From: Clostridia bacterium
GTDB lineage: Bacteria; Bacillota; Clostridia; Oscillospirales; CAG-272
Assembly (NCBI GenBank): GCA_017537175.1
Contig: JAFYLH010000029.1
Location: 16,698-80,697 of the forward strand
Length of the DNA stretch: 64,000 nucleotides
Direction: 5' to 3'
The notes below the pieces were generated by a model, which was given only the letters and a program-made list of their open reading frames with translations, did not search any database and was not told the origin of the DNA. How positions within the stretch are numbered: position 1 is the stretch's first letter; the number at the start of each line of letters is the position of its first letter. The position numbers and the translations under genes are program-made. Shown piece by piece: positions 55,792-64,000 of the stretch.

Positions 55792-55820
55792 TTGACATTG
55801 TGCCTTTAATGGTGTATAAT
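55792..55820 (+). promoter_or_regulatory. Consensus promoter for parAB
   Basis: TTGACA (55792-55797), 17-bp spacer, TATAAT (55815-55820), 60 bp after parS site 4. Confidence 0.9.
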
Positions 55821-55850
55821 TTTATTACACTTTTATTAGGAGGCGATGTA

Positions 55851-56612
55851 TTGGGTAAGACGATAACATTTGCCAACCAGAAGGGCGGAGTGGGTAAGAC
55901 CACATCGGCGGTCAATACAGCGGCTGCTATGGCTCATCTCGGTAAAAAAGTACTGCTTGTGGACTGCGACCCTCAGGGCAATGCCACCAGCGGTGTGGGC
56001 ATAAATAAAAGACAGATAGTCAATTCTACCTATGATCTGCTTATAGGCAGGGCAAGCGGTAAGGATTGTGTTATAAAGACAGAATTTAAGAATCTTGATG
56101 TAATTCCTGCAAATATCGCACTTGCGGGAGCAGAATTTGAGCTTGTTGAGCTTGATGACCGTGAAAAAAGACTCCGTAAGGGTATAGAAGAGGTCAAGGC
56201 TGACTACGATTATATAGTGGTAGACTGTCCTCCCTCCCTTGGAATACTCACAGTCAACTCCCTTGTGGCGGCTGACGGTATTGTAATTCCGATGCAATGC
56301 GAGTATTATGCTCTTGAGGGACTCTCACAGCTTATGCTCTCTATCCGACAGGTCAAAAAGCTGTATAATCCGGATATAGAGATAACCGGAATACTGCTTA
56401 CAATGTATAACGGCAGACTCAACCTGACTCTGCAGGTGGTAAATGAGCTTAAAAAGTATTATGCAAACAAGATAATTTCAACCCCTGTTGTGCGTAATGT
56501 AAGGATATCCGAGGCACCCAGCCACGGAAAGCCTATTATAGCATATGACAGATATTCAAAAGGAAGCCTTGCATATATAGAGATTGCAAAGGAAATTACA
56601 GAAAGGATATAA
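55851..56612 (+). CDS. parA: Chromosome-partitioning ATPase ParA (Soj)
   Basis: 253 residues from a TTG start seven bases after AGGAGG (55838-55843). Deviant Walker A NQKGGVGKTTSAVNTA, DCDPQGNATSG, and DYIVVDCPPSLGILT. Nucleoid-binding ATPase that works with ParB on parS to separate origins and, as Soj, can affect DnaA. Frames starting further upstream run into the promoter. Confidence 0.95.
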   Translation: MGKTITFANQKGGVGKTTSAVNTAAAMAHLGKKVLLVDCDPQGNATSGVGINKRQIVNSTYDLLIGRASGKDCVIKTEFKNLDVIPANIALAGAEFELVELDDREKRLRKGIEEVKADYDYIVVDCPPSLGILTVNSLVAADGIVIPMQCEYYALEGLSQLMLSIRQVKKLYNPDIEITGILLTMYNGRLNLTLQVVNELKKYYANKIISTPVVRNVRISEAPSHGKPIIAYDRYSKGSLAYIEIAKEITERI

Positions 56613-56613
56613 T

Positions 56614-57492
56614 ATGGCAGCAAAAAGTTCAGGACTTGGTAAGGGTCTCGGAGCTATTTTCGAGGACAATTTTACCGATTCGGCGGGAAAAGGTGGCACA
56701 ATGCTCCGCATAAGCGACATCCAGCCCCGTTCCAATCAGCCGAGAAAGGTTTTTGATGAAGCGGCTCTCTCTGAGCTTGCGGATTCTATAGCCACCCACG
56801 GTCTTATCCAGCCTGTTGTGGTAAGAGAGGACAAGGGCGGATTTTACAGTATAGTAGCAGGTGAACGCCGTTGGCGTGCATCAAAGTTAGCGGGACTGAC
56901 TGAGGTTCCGGTAGTAATACTTGATATCGACGATGCCAAGGCTGCCGAGCTTGCCTTGGTAGAGAATCTCCAAAGAGAGGATCTCAATCCCATAGAAGAG
57001 GCTATGGCATATGAGGCTTTGGCTACAGAGTACAGCCTTACACAGGAGGAGATATCACAGCGCATTGGCAGATCCCGTTCTGCCATAACAAACTCACTTC
57101 GTCTTTTAAATCTCCCCGATGATATAAAGGATCTGGTGGCAGAGGATGAAATATCGGCAGGACATGCCCGTACTCTGCTGGGCTTAAAGGACAAGGACAA
57201 GTATAATGAGGCAATACACCTTATTATAACAAAGGAGCTGTCGGTCCGTGATACCGAAAAGCTGGTAAAGAAGATGAATAATGCCAAGCCTGCCGAGGCT
57301 ATAGTAGTAACCGATAAGGTTGAGGTTGACTACCGTCGTGAGCTGGAAAGACGCATGACCCAGCGTTTAGGCAGAAAAATAGCCATTAAGGATAAGGGTA
57401 AGGCTAAAAAAATAGAGATTTCCTACGAGGATAACCGCGATCTTGAGGATCTTATCGTAAAGCTTTGCGGACACAATATATTTGATAATTAA
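56614..57492 (+). CDS. parB: Chromosome-partitioning protein ParB (Spo0J)
   Basis: 292 residues; starts GLGKGLGAIFEDN as is typical of Spo0J, then VAGERRWRASKLAGL (CTP-binding box), ALVENLQREDLNPIEEA, and helix-turn-helix EEISQRIGRSRSAITNSLRLL. Sliding clamp loaded at parS. ATG two bases after the parA stop codon, ribosome site AAAGGATATA. Confidence 0.96.
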   Translation: MAAKSSGLGKGLGAIFEDNFTDSAGKGGTMLRISDIQPRSNQPRKVFDEAALSELADSIATHGLIQPVVVREDKGGFYSIVAGERRWRASKLAGLTEVPVVILDIDDAKAAELALVENLQREDLNPIEEAMAYEALATEYSLTQEEISQRIGRSRSAITNSLRLLNLPDDIKDLVAEDEISAGHARTLLGLKDKDKYNEAIHLIITKELSVRDTEKLVKKMNNAKPAEAIVVTDKVEVDYRRELERRMTQRLGRKIAIKDKGKAKKIEISYEDNRDLEDLIVKLCGHNIFDN

Positions 57493-57508
57493 AACAGGAG
57501 ATATAAAA

Positions 57509-58810
57509 ATGTTAGACATCAGACTTATTAAGGAAAATCCCGATGAAGTAAAGAGATTACTTGCAGCTAAGGAATACGACGCATCAAACGAGATCGATGA
57601 GATCTTAAAGTTAGACGTTGCCCGCCGTGAGCTTATTGCAAAGACCGAGAGCTTAAAGGCTGAGCAGAACAAGGTATCCAAGCAGATCCCTATGATGAAG
57701 AAGAACGGCGAGGACACCGCACCTATCTTTGCACAGATGAAGGAGCTTTCTGAGACCATCAAGTCAAACGATGCAGAGCTTAAGGAGATCGAAGAAAAGT
57801 ACAGAACTCTTATGCTTTCTCTGCCCAATCTTCCCGACCCCGACCTCAAGCCCGGCGGTAAGGAAAACAACGAGCCTGTAAAGTACTTTGGTGATCCTCA
57901 TACCTTTGATTTTGAGCCTAAGAACCACGTTGATCTCTGTACAGATCTCGGTCTTATCGACTATCCCCGCGGAACAAAGCTTTCCGGCAGCGGCTTCTGG
58001 ATCTACAGAGGTATGGGTGCCCGTCTTGAGTGGGCGCTGCTCAACTACTTTATCGATACCCACCTTGCAGACGGCTATGAGCTTGTGCTTGTTCCCCATA
58101 TGCTTGGTTATGAATGCGGTCTTACAGCAGGTCAGTTCCCCAAGTTTGCAAACGATGTTTACTGGCTTGATACAGCTGAAGACAATCAGAGAAGATTTAT
58201 GCTTCCCACCGCGGAAACTGCTCTTGTTTCTCTCCACAGAGATGAAATTCTTACCGAAGCAGACCTGCCCCGTAAGTATATCTCTTATACTCCCTGCTTC
58301 CGCCGTGAGGCAGGCTCATATAGAGCTGACGAGCGCGGTATGGTAAGAGGCCATCAGTTCAACAAGGTTGAGATGGTACAGTATACCCGTCCCGACAATT
58401 CCGATGAGGCATTTGAGGAGCTTGTCGGTAAGGCAGAGGCTCTTGTTAAGGGCCTGGGCTTCCACTTTAGAACAGTTAAGCTTGCAGCGGCAGACTGCTC
58501 TGCTTCTATGGCAAGAACCTATGATATCGAGATCCATATCCCCTCTATGAACGGCTATAAGGAGGTTTCCTCTGTATCCAATGCAAGAGACTACCAGGCT
58601 CGCCGCGGTAATATGCGTTACCGTAACGAGGCTACAGGCAAGACCGAGTTTGTACATACTCTCAACGGCTCAGGCCTTGCAACCAGCCGTATCCTGCCCG
58701 CAGTAGTTGAGCAGAATCAGATGGCTGACGGCTCTGTTAAGGTTCCCGAGGTTCTGCAGAAGTATCTTGGTGTTGAGGTAATCACCAAGGATATGATCAA
58801 GCAGAGATGA
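57509..58810 (+). CDS. serS: Seryl-tRNA synthetase
   Basis: 433 residues. N-terminal coiled-coil arm (about 30-105), class II motif 2 CFRREAGSYRADERGMVRGHQF-type region, motif 3 LNGSGLATSRILPAVVEQNQ. Charges tRNA-Ser (and tRNA-Sec). Start at 57509 behind ACAGGAGATATAAAA. ATGA overlap with the next gene. Confidence 0.96.
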   Translation: MLDIRLIKENPDEVKRLLAAKEYDASNEIDEILKLDVARRELIAKTESLKAEQNKVSKQIPMMKKNGEDTAPIFAQMKELSETIKSNDAELKEIEEKYRTLMLSLPNLPDPDLKPGGKENNEPVKYFGDPHTFDFEPKNHVDLCTDLGLIDYPRGTKLSGSGFWIYRGMGARLEWALLNYFIDTHLADGYELVLVPHMLGYECGLTAGQFPKFANDVYWLDTAEDNQRRFMLPTAETALVSLHRDEILTEADLPRKYISYTPCFRREAGSYRADERGMVRGHQFNKVEMVQYTRPDNSDEAFEELVGKAEALVKGLGFHFRTVKLAAADCSASMARTYDIEIHIPSMNGYKEVSSVSNARDYQARRGNMRYRNEATGKTEFVHTLNGSGLATSRILPAVVEQNQMADGSVKVPEVLQKYLGVEVITKDMIKQR

Positions 58811-59277
58811 ATTTTGCCAGTCTTTGGACCGACTACGGTTCATCCCTCGAAAAGGTAATCTGGGCAATATTTATAGGTACTGTTGTTGCCTCATTTATGA
58901 TCTGGTATTCCAAGGGGTTTATCGGCAGGGTCGCAAGGCGGCTTGCCAAAAAAGAGGCACACAGTCCAGATAATGCCTATACCCTCAGAGAGCTTGGGTG
59001 TGACAATATCTTTATGCGTAATGCTCTTAAATACAAGTATTCTGCCCTTCGCAAGGTGGTCTACTGTACTCTGGATAAGGAAAAGCTTAAAAGAAATGAT
59101 TTCTATGAGGCTGAGTTTTATATCCCCGAGGAGCTTAAGAACCGCGCATATTTTAAATATAAGGGGAACAACAACACCCTGCCTGTGGTTCTTATAGGGG
59201 CAGTAGTTATGTTTATCATAGCTCAGCTCTGTATCAGGTTCATACCCGAGATAGTAGAGATGATCAAAAAGATATAA
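58807..59277 (+). CDS. Small two-helix membrane protein
   Basis: 156 residues. Membrane segments at about 13-35 (VIWAIFIGTVVASFMIWY) and 128-150 (VVLIGAVVMFIIAQLCIRF); the intervening 90 residues are soluble and basic. No family recognised. Translationally coupled to serS. Confidence 0.82.
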   Translation: MNFASLWTDYGSSLEKVIWAIFIGTVVASFMIWYSKGFIGRVARRLAKKEAHSPDNAYTLRELGCDNIFMRNALKYKYSALRKVVYCTLDKEKLKRNDFYEAEFYIPEELKNRAYFKYKGNNNTLPVVLIGAVVMFIIAQLCIRFIPEIVEMIKKI

Positions 59278-59307
59278 TAGATTGTTAAAAAATTAACGAG
59301 GATTAAT

Positions 59308-60321
59308 ATGTCTGAACAAAATAGACAAAAACCCAATAAAATGTCTGCATCAAGACCTGCAAAGAAGGTGACGGGCTCAAGACCGACCAAGGCTGTTACA
59401 GGCTCAAGACCGGTCAAGGATGCCACGGATCCCCGTAAGGTAGGCTCATCCCATTACAGAGCAGTACCCGCAAAGAAAAAAAGCCCTCTTAAGGCACTCC
59501 TTATTTCAACCGTAGCACTTGCCGCAGTAGCTGTACTGGTAGTGATACTGGGTCTTATGATGTCGGGTCTGAGATATACACAGGCAAGCGACAATGCAGG
59601 AACTACGGCAAAATTCTTTGGCTGGGTAGACAAGGCGGGAAATATAGACAAGGGTACCCTGTATTTTTCGGGACAGAGAAACGGAACAGCCAAGATAAGT
59701 GCCAAGGACAGCAGCATTACCTATTCCAACGGTGATGTTTATGTGGGCGAAATGGCAAACGGCTTCCCCAACGGACAGGGTAAGATGAGCTATTATAACG
59801 GCGATGTCTACGAGGGCAGCTTTGCTAACGGTGTTATCAACGGCAAGGGTAAACTTACCTATGCCGGCGGAGATGTTTACGAAGGTGATTTTAGTAACGG
59901 TGTTTCCTCGGGTGCCGGAAAGTATACCGAGGCAAACGGCACTACCCACGAGGGCAGCTTTACCGACAATATGAAAAACGGAGCCTTTAAGACGGTATAC
60001 GGAGACGGAAGCGTTTTTGAGGGTAACTATGTCAATGATGCAAAGTCGGGCGCAGGAAAATACACCTTTGCATCGGGTGATGTATACGAGGGTAACTTTG
60101 AAAATGACAGATTTTCGGGTCAGGGCGTATATACCTGGGCAAACGGCGAAAAATACACAGGTAACTTTACCGACGGACAGATAACAGGCTGGGGCAAGTA
60201 CGAGTGGCCCAGCGGCCGTATCCTTGAGGGACAGTTTGAAAAGGGCGTATTTGTGCGCACCGAAACCGAAGAAACAGACGATAACGAAGAAACAAACGAA
60301 GAAGAAGGCTCTCAGCAGTGA
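59308..60321 (+). CDS. Membrane-anchored MORN-repeat protein
   Basis: 337 residues. Basic N-terminal tail with three VTGSRP/TGSRP-like repeats (about 15-40), one membrane segment (about 66-88), then about nine MORN units of YxGxFxNGxxxGxG type (NGDVYVGEMANGFPNGQGKM and successors, about 145-310), and an acidic Glu/Thr tail. MORN repeats act in protein or lipid contacts; here the repeats should be outside the membrane. ATG behind ACGAGGATTAAT. The stop codon lies in its terminator stem. Confidence 0.88.
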   Translation: MSEQNRQKPNKMSASRPAKKVTGSRPTKAVTGSRPVKDATDPRKVGSSHYRAVPAKKKSPLKALLISTVALAAVAVLVVILGLMMSGLRYTQASDNAGTTAKFFGWVDKAGNIDKGTLYFSGQRNGTAKISAKDSSITYSNGDVYVGEMANGFPNGQGKMSYYNGDVYEGSFANGVINGKGKLTYAGGDVYEGDFSNGVSSGAGKYTEANGTTHEGSFTDNMKNGAFKTVYGDGSVFEGNYVNDAKSGAGKYTFASGDVYEGNFENDRFSGQGVYTWANGEKYTGNFTDGQITGWGKYEWPSGRILEGQFEKGVFVRTETEETDDNEETNEEEGSQQ

Positions 60322-60333
60322 GAGCCTCTTTTG
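60306..60333 (+). terminator. Terminator of the serS-MORN unit
   Basis: 9-bp stem AGGCTCTCA/TGAGAGCCT with GCAG loop and CTTTTG; the left arm is coding and the right arm contains the TGA stop. Confidence 0.85.
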
Positions 60334-60440
60334 TAGTTAGGCGTTAGGGTATATCGACCAATAAAATCAATCGAGAACAGTTCACTGATCGACCTTTTCT
60401 TAATTAAATATCGTTTTATTTTCAATTTACCGTCACACAG

Positions 60441-60577
60441 TAAACACATAATGGCGGTAAAATATAATCACACAAGGGATAAAACCCTTATGTAACCTTC
60501 TCCTTTTATAGATTTTTTGGGAAAAGCCGCATTTTCGGGCGTGGGGTAGACGCTCGCAGGTGCGGTTTTTTCTCGGG
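60441..60577 (+). ncRNA. Candidate small RNA
   Basis: TAAACA (60441-60446), 16-bp spacer and TATAAT (60463-60468) are followed by a GGGATAAAACCC hairpin and, about 55 bases later, a long stem AAAAGCCGCA/TGCGGTTTTT (60522-60570, one G-U) with an inner GCGT/ACGC stem and a T-run. The expected product is about 100 nt. No known RNA family recognised and no open frame. An inverted repeat TTTACCG...CGGTAAA (60426-60461) brackets the -35. Confidence 0.3.
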
Positions 60578-60743
60578 CAAGTTGCCCGTGCCATAATCGG
60601 ATGAAGTGAGTTGAAATCCTATATTGTCACACGAGGATGAAGATATATGAAAATCAAAATTATAGTAGTTGCTGCCATACTACGCTCGATGTTCGGTGAT
60701 TCAAATCATACGGAATACAATTTGATGAAATTTATATAGATTT

Positions 60744-60817
60744 TGTAGGGGAGGGGTTCCCCCTCCCGAATGAAGTTTTACTATATCACAAAAGGGAGGC
60801 GAGACGCCTCCCCTACA
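60744..60817. repeat. Palindromic MITE-like element
   Basis: 11-bp perfect terminal inverted repeats TGTAGGGGAGG/CCTCCCCTACA enclose two internal hairpins (GGGAGGGG-TTC-CCCCTCCC and GGGAGGCG-AGA-CGCCTCCC). It ends 17 bp from the stop of the next minus-strand gene. The rest of the gap 60578-60743 holds only a CGGGC-AAGTT-GCCCG hairpin. Confidence 0.75.
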
Positions 60818-60833
60818 TAATATAATATTTATC

Positions 60834-61370
60834 CTACAGCTCCACTATAGTATAATCATGGTTAACCGTGGGAAGGAATTTATCGGTCAGATCAGAGAGC
60901 TTTATTTTAAGGCTTGAGGTATTGATACAGGGATGAGCGGCAAACATAGGCTCATTAATTATGTCACGGTCGATGATAAGTTTTACATTATTTTCCTTGT
61001 CGTTCATAAGTCCGAAAACCGAAAGTGAGCCGGGGGTGATGTCAAGGAACTGCTCCATAAACTCACCGTCCGCAAAGGAAAGTCTTGCAGTACCTAACTG
61101 AGCGGACAGCTCCTTGGTCCGGAACTTTTTATCTCCCGGCATAAGCACAAGGTAAAAATCGGTCTTTTGTCTGTTGCAGAGCAAGAGATTTTTACAGATA
61201 TGTATGCCTAAAGCCTCATCCACCTCGCGGCAGGACTCTATTGTAGGCATTTCGCCGTGGTCTATGCGCTGATACTCTATTCCAAGAGAGTCAAGCAGGT
61301 CATAGGTCCTTATTTCTTTTTCCAAACGGTTACTGCAGTCCTCAGGTCTGCCGTTATATAATGTATACAT
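60834..61370 (-). CDS. Prolyl-tRNA deacylase-like editing protein (ProX/YbaK family)
   Basis: 178 residues of YbaK/aminoacyl-tRNA deacylase fold: HICKNLLLCNRQKTDFYLVLMPGDKKF, LGTARLSFA, HPCINTSSLKI. The pattern fits the ProXp-ala (PrdX) type that removes Ala from mischarged tRNA-Pro. Its ribosome site AAAGGAAG comes from the last unit of a heptamer island. Confidence 0.85.
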   Translation of the reverse strand: MYTLYNGRPEDCSNRLEKEIRTYDLLDSLGIEYQRIDHGEMPTIESCREVDEALGIHICKNLLLCNRQKTDFYLVLMPGDKKFRTKELSAQLGTARLSFADGEFMEQFLDITPGSLSVFGLMNDKENNVKLIIDRDIINEPMFAAHPCINTSSLKIKLSDLTDKFLPTVNHDYTIVEL

Positions 61371-61375
61371 GTTGA

Positions 61376-61416
61376 TCTTCCTTTAATTGAGAATTAAGAA
61401 TTGCGAATTGAGAATT
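61376..61416 (-). repeat. Heptamer island supplying the ProX ribosome site
   Basis: On the minus strand, after the TAA stop of the ligase gene: TTCTCAA, TTCGCAA, TTCTTAA, TTCTCAA, TTAAAGGAAG, then ATCAAC and ATG. Same plan as between dnaN and recF. Confidence 0.85.
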
Positions 61417-63088
61417 ATATGCCCACCCCATCCCTCTTGATCTTGTCATTTGTGGTCTTGGGGAACTCCTGGGGACGGATAACTATCTGTGATACCTGCT
61501 TATAGAGAGGCAGGGGGCTTAACAGGTCTGTTATATCACGGCGCAGTATTTCGGTCTGCTCCAGGATATCTGCGCTGTGCTTGTCGGGATCCATATATAT
61601 CTCGGCACACAGCTCACGGACTCCGCCCTCCTCGCGGATGCCGTAAACAACGACCTCCTTGACATAGTCGATCTTATATATGTATTCCTCGATCTCCTCG
61701 GGATGTACGATCCTTGAGTTAGAAAAGATGATCAGATTGGTGGATCTGCCGCTTATAATAAGCCGTCCGTCATTTCTTATCCTTCCGCGGTCGCCCGTAA
61801 TGAGCCAGCCGTCCTCGGTCATAACCTTGGCACTTTCCTCGGGATTTTTGTAGTATCCCAGCATCATACCGGGTCCTCTGACATAGATCTCGCCGTTATC
61901 ATCCCTCTGGGGGTCCACAATGCTTATCTCTGTATCCTCAAGGGGAAATCCTACCGTGGTTACATCGCAGGCGCTGTCGGGATTGACAGCCACAAGGGTA
62001 GAATACTCTGCAAGGCCGTAGCCGTTGATGATCTTTATTCCTGCGGTCTCAAAAAATTCGGCTACCTCTGCTCTCAGAGGAGCTCCGCCGCATATTATCT
62101 TTTCAAGGTTTCCGCCAAATGCCTTGTGCAGAGAGGAAAAAATACTTTTGCCTGCGGATATTTTAACCTTTTTGGCGGTTTTGGCTGCGGTAATATAGCT
62201 TCTCAGCCTTGTTTTTTTACCCTGCTCCTCAGCCTTTTTCCATATGCGCTGATATATTGCCTCAAGGAAGGCGGGAACGGTAAAAATATATGTGGGCTTA
62301 TAGTATTTAAGGTTGGTATTGATAGCTCTGGGGGATTCGTTGATGCAGACGGTGGTACGGCTGTAGATACTGCCAAGGATACCGCCGATATTTTCATAGG
62401 CATTGCTGTAGCGCAAAAGCGACAGACAGCTTCCCTCAAGTCGGCAGAGCCTGAGAGCGTTGTTCAGGCAGCTCAGGATCGCTTTTTCGCTGAGCATAAT
62501 ACCCTTGGGTACTCCTGTGGTGCCTGAGGTGTATGTGATCATACACATATCCTCCGGATCTCTGCGCCTGAAATCGAAATCAGGATCAGTCGCAAGCAGA
62601 ACCTCACCGCGGCCTCTGAGCTGTTCAAAGGAAAGAAATTTATCCTCATCATCCTCGCGGTCAAAGCATATTATGTATCTGACCCTGTCAAGCTTGTCAA
62701 GATTATTTTTTAACAGCGGCTCATACAGTCCCGAGCAAAAAACTATCTCGCTGTCGCTGTGGATAAGGACATTTAATATTTCATTTTCGGTGGTATCACG
62801 GTCTACGGGAACAAAAACACCTGCTGAGCTGAGGACTGTCAGATATGTATTTATCCACTCGTATCTGTTTTCGGCAATACAGGCTATATGGCAGCAGTCG
62901 GAGTCAAGCTCACATAAGCTACGGTGCAGGGATGCCACATCGTGACAAAATTCGGCATAATTGATCTGATGTACGGTATCACCGCTGCGGTACTGGAAGG
63001 CAATATGCCCGCCTGTCCTTGATCTTGCCGCAGACAGCATTTTGTATATACTGTCAAATTCCTCTACGCTGTGTTGCTTATAGTTCAT
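61415..63088 (-). CDS. AMP-forming acyl-CoA synthetase-like ligase
   Basis: 557 residues. ANL-superfamily motifs: TYTSGTTGVPKGIMLSE (P-loop), NGYGLAEYSTLVAVNP (motif II), DGWLITGDRGRIRNDGRLIISGR (hinge), and the C-terminal TTNDKIKRD lysine motif. Family resembles long-chain fatty-acid-CoA ligases; the substrate is not readable. Start behind GGGCGGTGACAAA. Confidence 0.9.
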   Translation of the reverse strand: MNYKQHSVEEFDSIYKMLSAARSRTGGHIAFQYRSGDTVHQINYAEFCHDVASLHRSLCELDSDCCHIACIAENRYEWINTYLTVLSSAGVFVPVDRDTTENEILNVLIHSDSEIVFCSGLYEPLLKNNLDKLDRVRYIICFDREDDEDKFLSFEQLRGRGEVLLATDPDFDFRRRDPEDMCMITYTSGTTGVPKGIMLSEKAILSCLNNALRLCRLEGSCLSLLRYSNAYENIGGILGSIYSRTTVCINESPRAINTNLKYYKPTYIFTVPAFLEAIYQRIWKKAEEQGKKTRLRSYITAAKTAKKVKISAGKSIFSSLHKAFGGNLEKIICGGAPLRAEVAEFFETAGIKIINGYGLAEYSTLVAVNPDSACDVTTVGFPLEDTEISIVDPQRDDNGEIYVRGPGMMLGYYKNPEESAKVMTEDGWLITGDRGRIRNDGRLIISGRSTNLIIFSNSRIVHPEEIEEYIYKIDYVKEVVVYGIREEGGVRELCAEIYMDPDKHSADILEQTEILRRDITDLLSPLPLYKQVSQIVIRPQEFPKTTNDKIKRDGVGI

Positions 63089-63119
63089 TTTGTCACCGCC
63101 CTTGTTCCGTGATAATAAT

Positions 63120-63148
63120 ATTATACAAGGATAATCAAATTATTTCAA
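63120..63148 (-). promoter_or_regulatory. Promoter of the ligase gene
   Basis: Minus strand TTGAAA (63143-63148), 17-bp spacer, TATAAT (63120-63125). Confidence 0.75.
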
Positions 63149-63155
63149 GTGTGTG

Positions 63156-63184
63156 TTGACCTTTTTTTATTAATATGTTAATAT
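63156..63184 (+). promoter_or_regulatory. Promoter of the DUF1836 gene
   Basis: TTGACC (63156-63161), 17-bp spacer, TAATAT (63179-63184). Confidence 0.7.
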
Positions 63185-63204
63185 AAATTAAAGGATGTGA
63201 TTTA

Positions 63205-63756
63205 ATGATTACCTTGGAAGAGATCAGAGCATACCACTGTCCCCGTTGGGATGAGCTGCCCGACCTTGAGCTGTATATGGATCAGGTCATGAGTGTGCTT
63301 GATAAAAATCTTAAGATATTTATAGGTGATGACCCTGCAAAATCGGTTACACCCACAATGATAAATAACTATGTTAAGCATAAGCTGGTCCGTCCGCCCA
63401 AAAACAAGCGGTATGACCGTGGACAGATAGCTAATCTCTATATTATCACACTTTTGAAGCAGATAATGTCGCTTGGAGAGATAAACGATGCTGTTACCTG
63501 TGTTAAACAGAAATACAGCACCAAGGATGCCTATAACCGCTTTTGCGATATATTTGAAGGCAGTCTTGCCTTGGTATTCTTTGAGGAGAATATACCTGTC
63601 ACAGGCTCCGAATTTTCTGAGACCGATGCGATAATAAGGAGTATTACCTTAGCCTATGCCAATATGCTCTATGCTTCTTATCTTGTAAGCTCACAGCTGC
63701 CCCAAAAGGAGGAGCAGCCGGTTAAGGAAAAGAAAAAGAAAGATAAAGATAAATGA
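63205..63756 (+). CDS. DUF1836 protein, probable DNA-binding
   Basis: 183 residues. The middle part (TPTMINNYVKHKLVRPPKNKRYDRGQIANLYIITLLKQIMSLGEI) fits DUF1836, whose layout recalls MerR-type winged helices. Lys-rich tail (KEKKKKDKDK). ATG behind AAAGGATGTGATTTA. Probable regulator of unknown target; function is inferred. Confidence 0.85.
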   Translation: MITLEEIRAYHCPRWDELPDLELYMDQVMSVLDKNLKIFIGDDPAKSVTPTMINNYVKHKLVRPPKNKRYDRGQIANLYIITLLKQIMSLGEINDAVTCVKQKYSTKDAYNRFCDIFEGSLALVFFEENIPVTGSEFSETDAIIRSITLAYANMLYASYLVSSQLPQKEEQPVKEKKKKDKDK

Positions 63757-63971
63757 GGAGCCTTTTGAAGGCTCCTCATTTCAGCGTGTCGATAAACCTA
63801 TCGACACGCTGTCAGACTTTGAAAAAGGAAGTGTCGGTTTTCGTGAAAAGGGTCCGTAAGCGTACTAAGTACGGTAGTGACCCTTTTCGCGGAAAAGTGT
63901 GAAAAAGTGGTGTATATTCGACATATACACCACTTTTGAATACTTATCAGACTATATTAGTAGATATAGTC
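63751..63971. repeat. Run of five consecutive hairpins
   Basis: 63751-63781 (14-bp stem with the TGA stop in its left arm, likely terminator), 63782-63811 (12-bp perfect CAGCGTGTCGAT), 63842-63891 (13-bp GAAAAGGGTC core with inner CGTA/TACG), 63903-63937 (14-bp AAAAGTGGTGTATA), 63950-63971 (GACTATA). No coding frame. Confidence 0.75.
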
Positions 63972-64000
63972 ATTAATATAACAACTGTTCGTTGGTTGGA

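Overview
The window is a chromosomal segment around a replication origin of a Gram-positive bacterium, most likely an uncultured gut or rumen member of the Clostridia (Oscillospirales-like). Reasons: the gene order dnaA-dnaN-recF-remB-gyrB-gyrA, parS sites of the Bacillus/Clostridium type, AGGAGG-like ribosome sites, near-consensus sigma-A promoters that almost always have a 17-bp spacer, S-layer-homology (SLH) surface proteins, and lipoprotein signal peptides. The taxonomic call is inference; no rRNA or tRNA gene was seen. All start choices were made by reading ribosome sites and promoters.

Layout. 1-9.1 kb: four minus-strand genes for DUF4838 proteins, three carrying an N-terminal triple SLH anchor (one cut by the window edge), plus a small XRE regulator. 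9.2-13.1 kb: divergent plus-strand operon of a uronate-isomerase-like amidohydrolase, a PfkB sugar kinase and a beta-propeller glycosidase-like protein. 14.0-20.4 kb: complete minus-strand oligopeptide ABC transporter (oppBCDFA). 20.7-31.3 kb: uridine-kinase-like protein, a large SLH surface protein with a probably leaderless mRNA, polA, recG, a lipoprotein and membrane proteins. 31.4-40.3 kb: GH32 enzyme, a fourth DUF4838 protein, a membrane-tethered S8 protease, a nitroreductase, a short-chain dehydrogenase and a lipoprotein. 40.5-54.4 kb: origin and replication/repair block (dnaA, oriC, dnaN, recF, remB, gyrB, sugar kinase, gyrA, lipoprotein, recA, recX, rimO, pgsA). 54.6-60.3 kb: Noc-like ParB paralogue, four parS sites in duplicated units, parA, parB, serS, a membrane protein, a MORN protein. 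60.8-63.8 kb: ProX-like tRNA editing protein, AMP-ligase, DUF1836 protein.

How it works together. The DUF4838/SLH proteins, the uronate isomerase homologue, the kinase, the propeller protein, the GH32 enzyme and the peptide importer suggest a surface glycan and peptide scavenging lifestyle. The centre is the standard initiation/segregation core: DnaA boxes plus a DnaA-trio-like stretch between dnaA and dnaN, and a parS cluster about 13 kb away beside parAB.

The most unusual material is non-coding: heptanucleotide tandem repeats that start at stop codons and end in TTRAAGG, then either a hairpin or the next ribosome site; perfect inverted copies of gene 3' ends; arrays of mini-hairpins separated by a fixed TTCAC-type spacer; and intergenic elements where one hairpin is both terminator of one gene and -35 region of the next.
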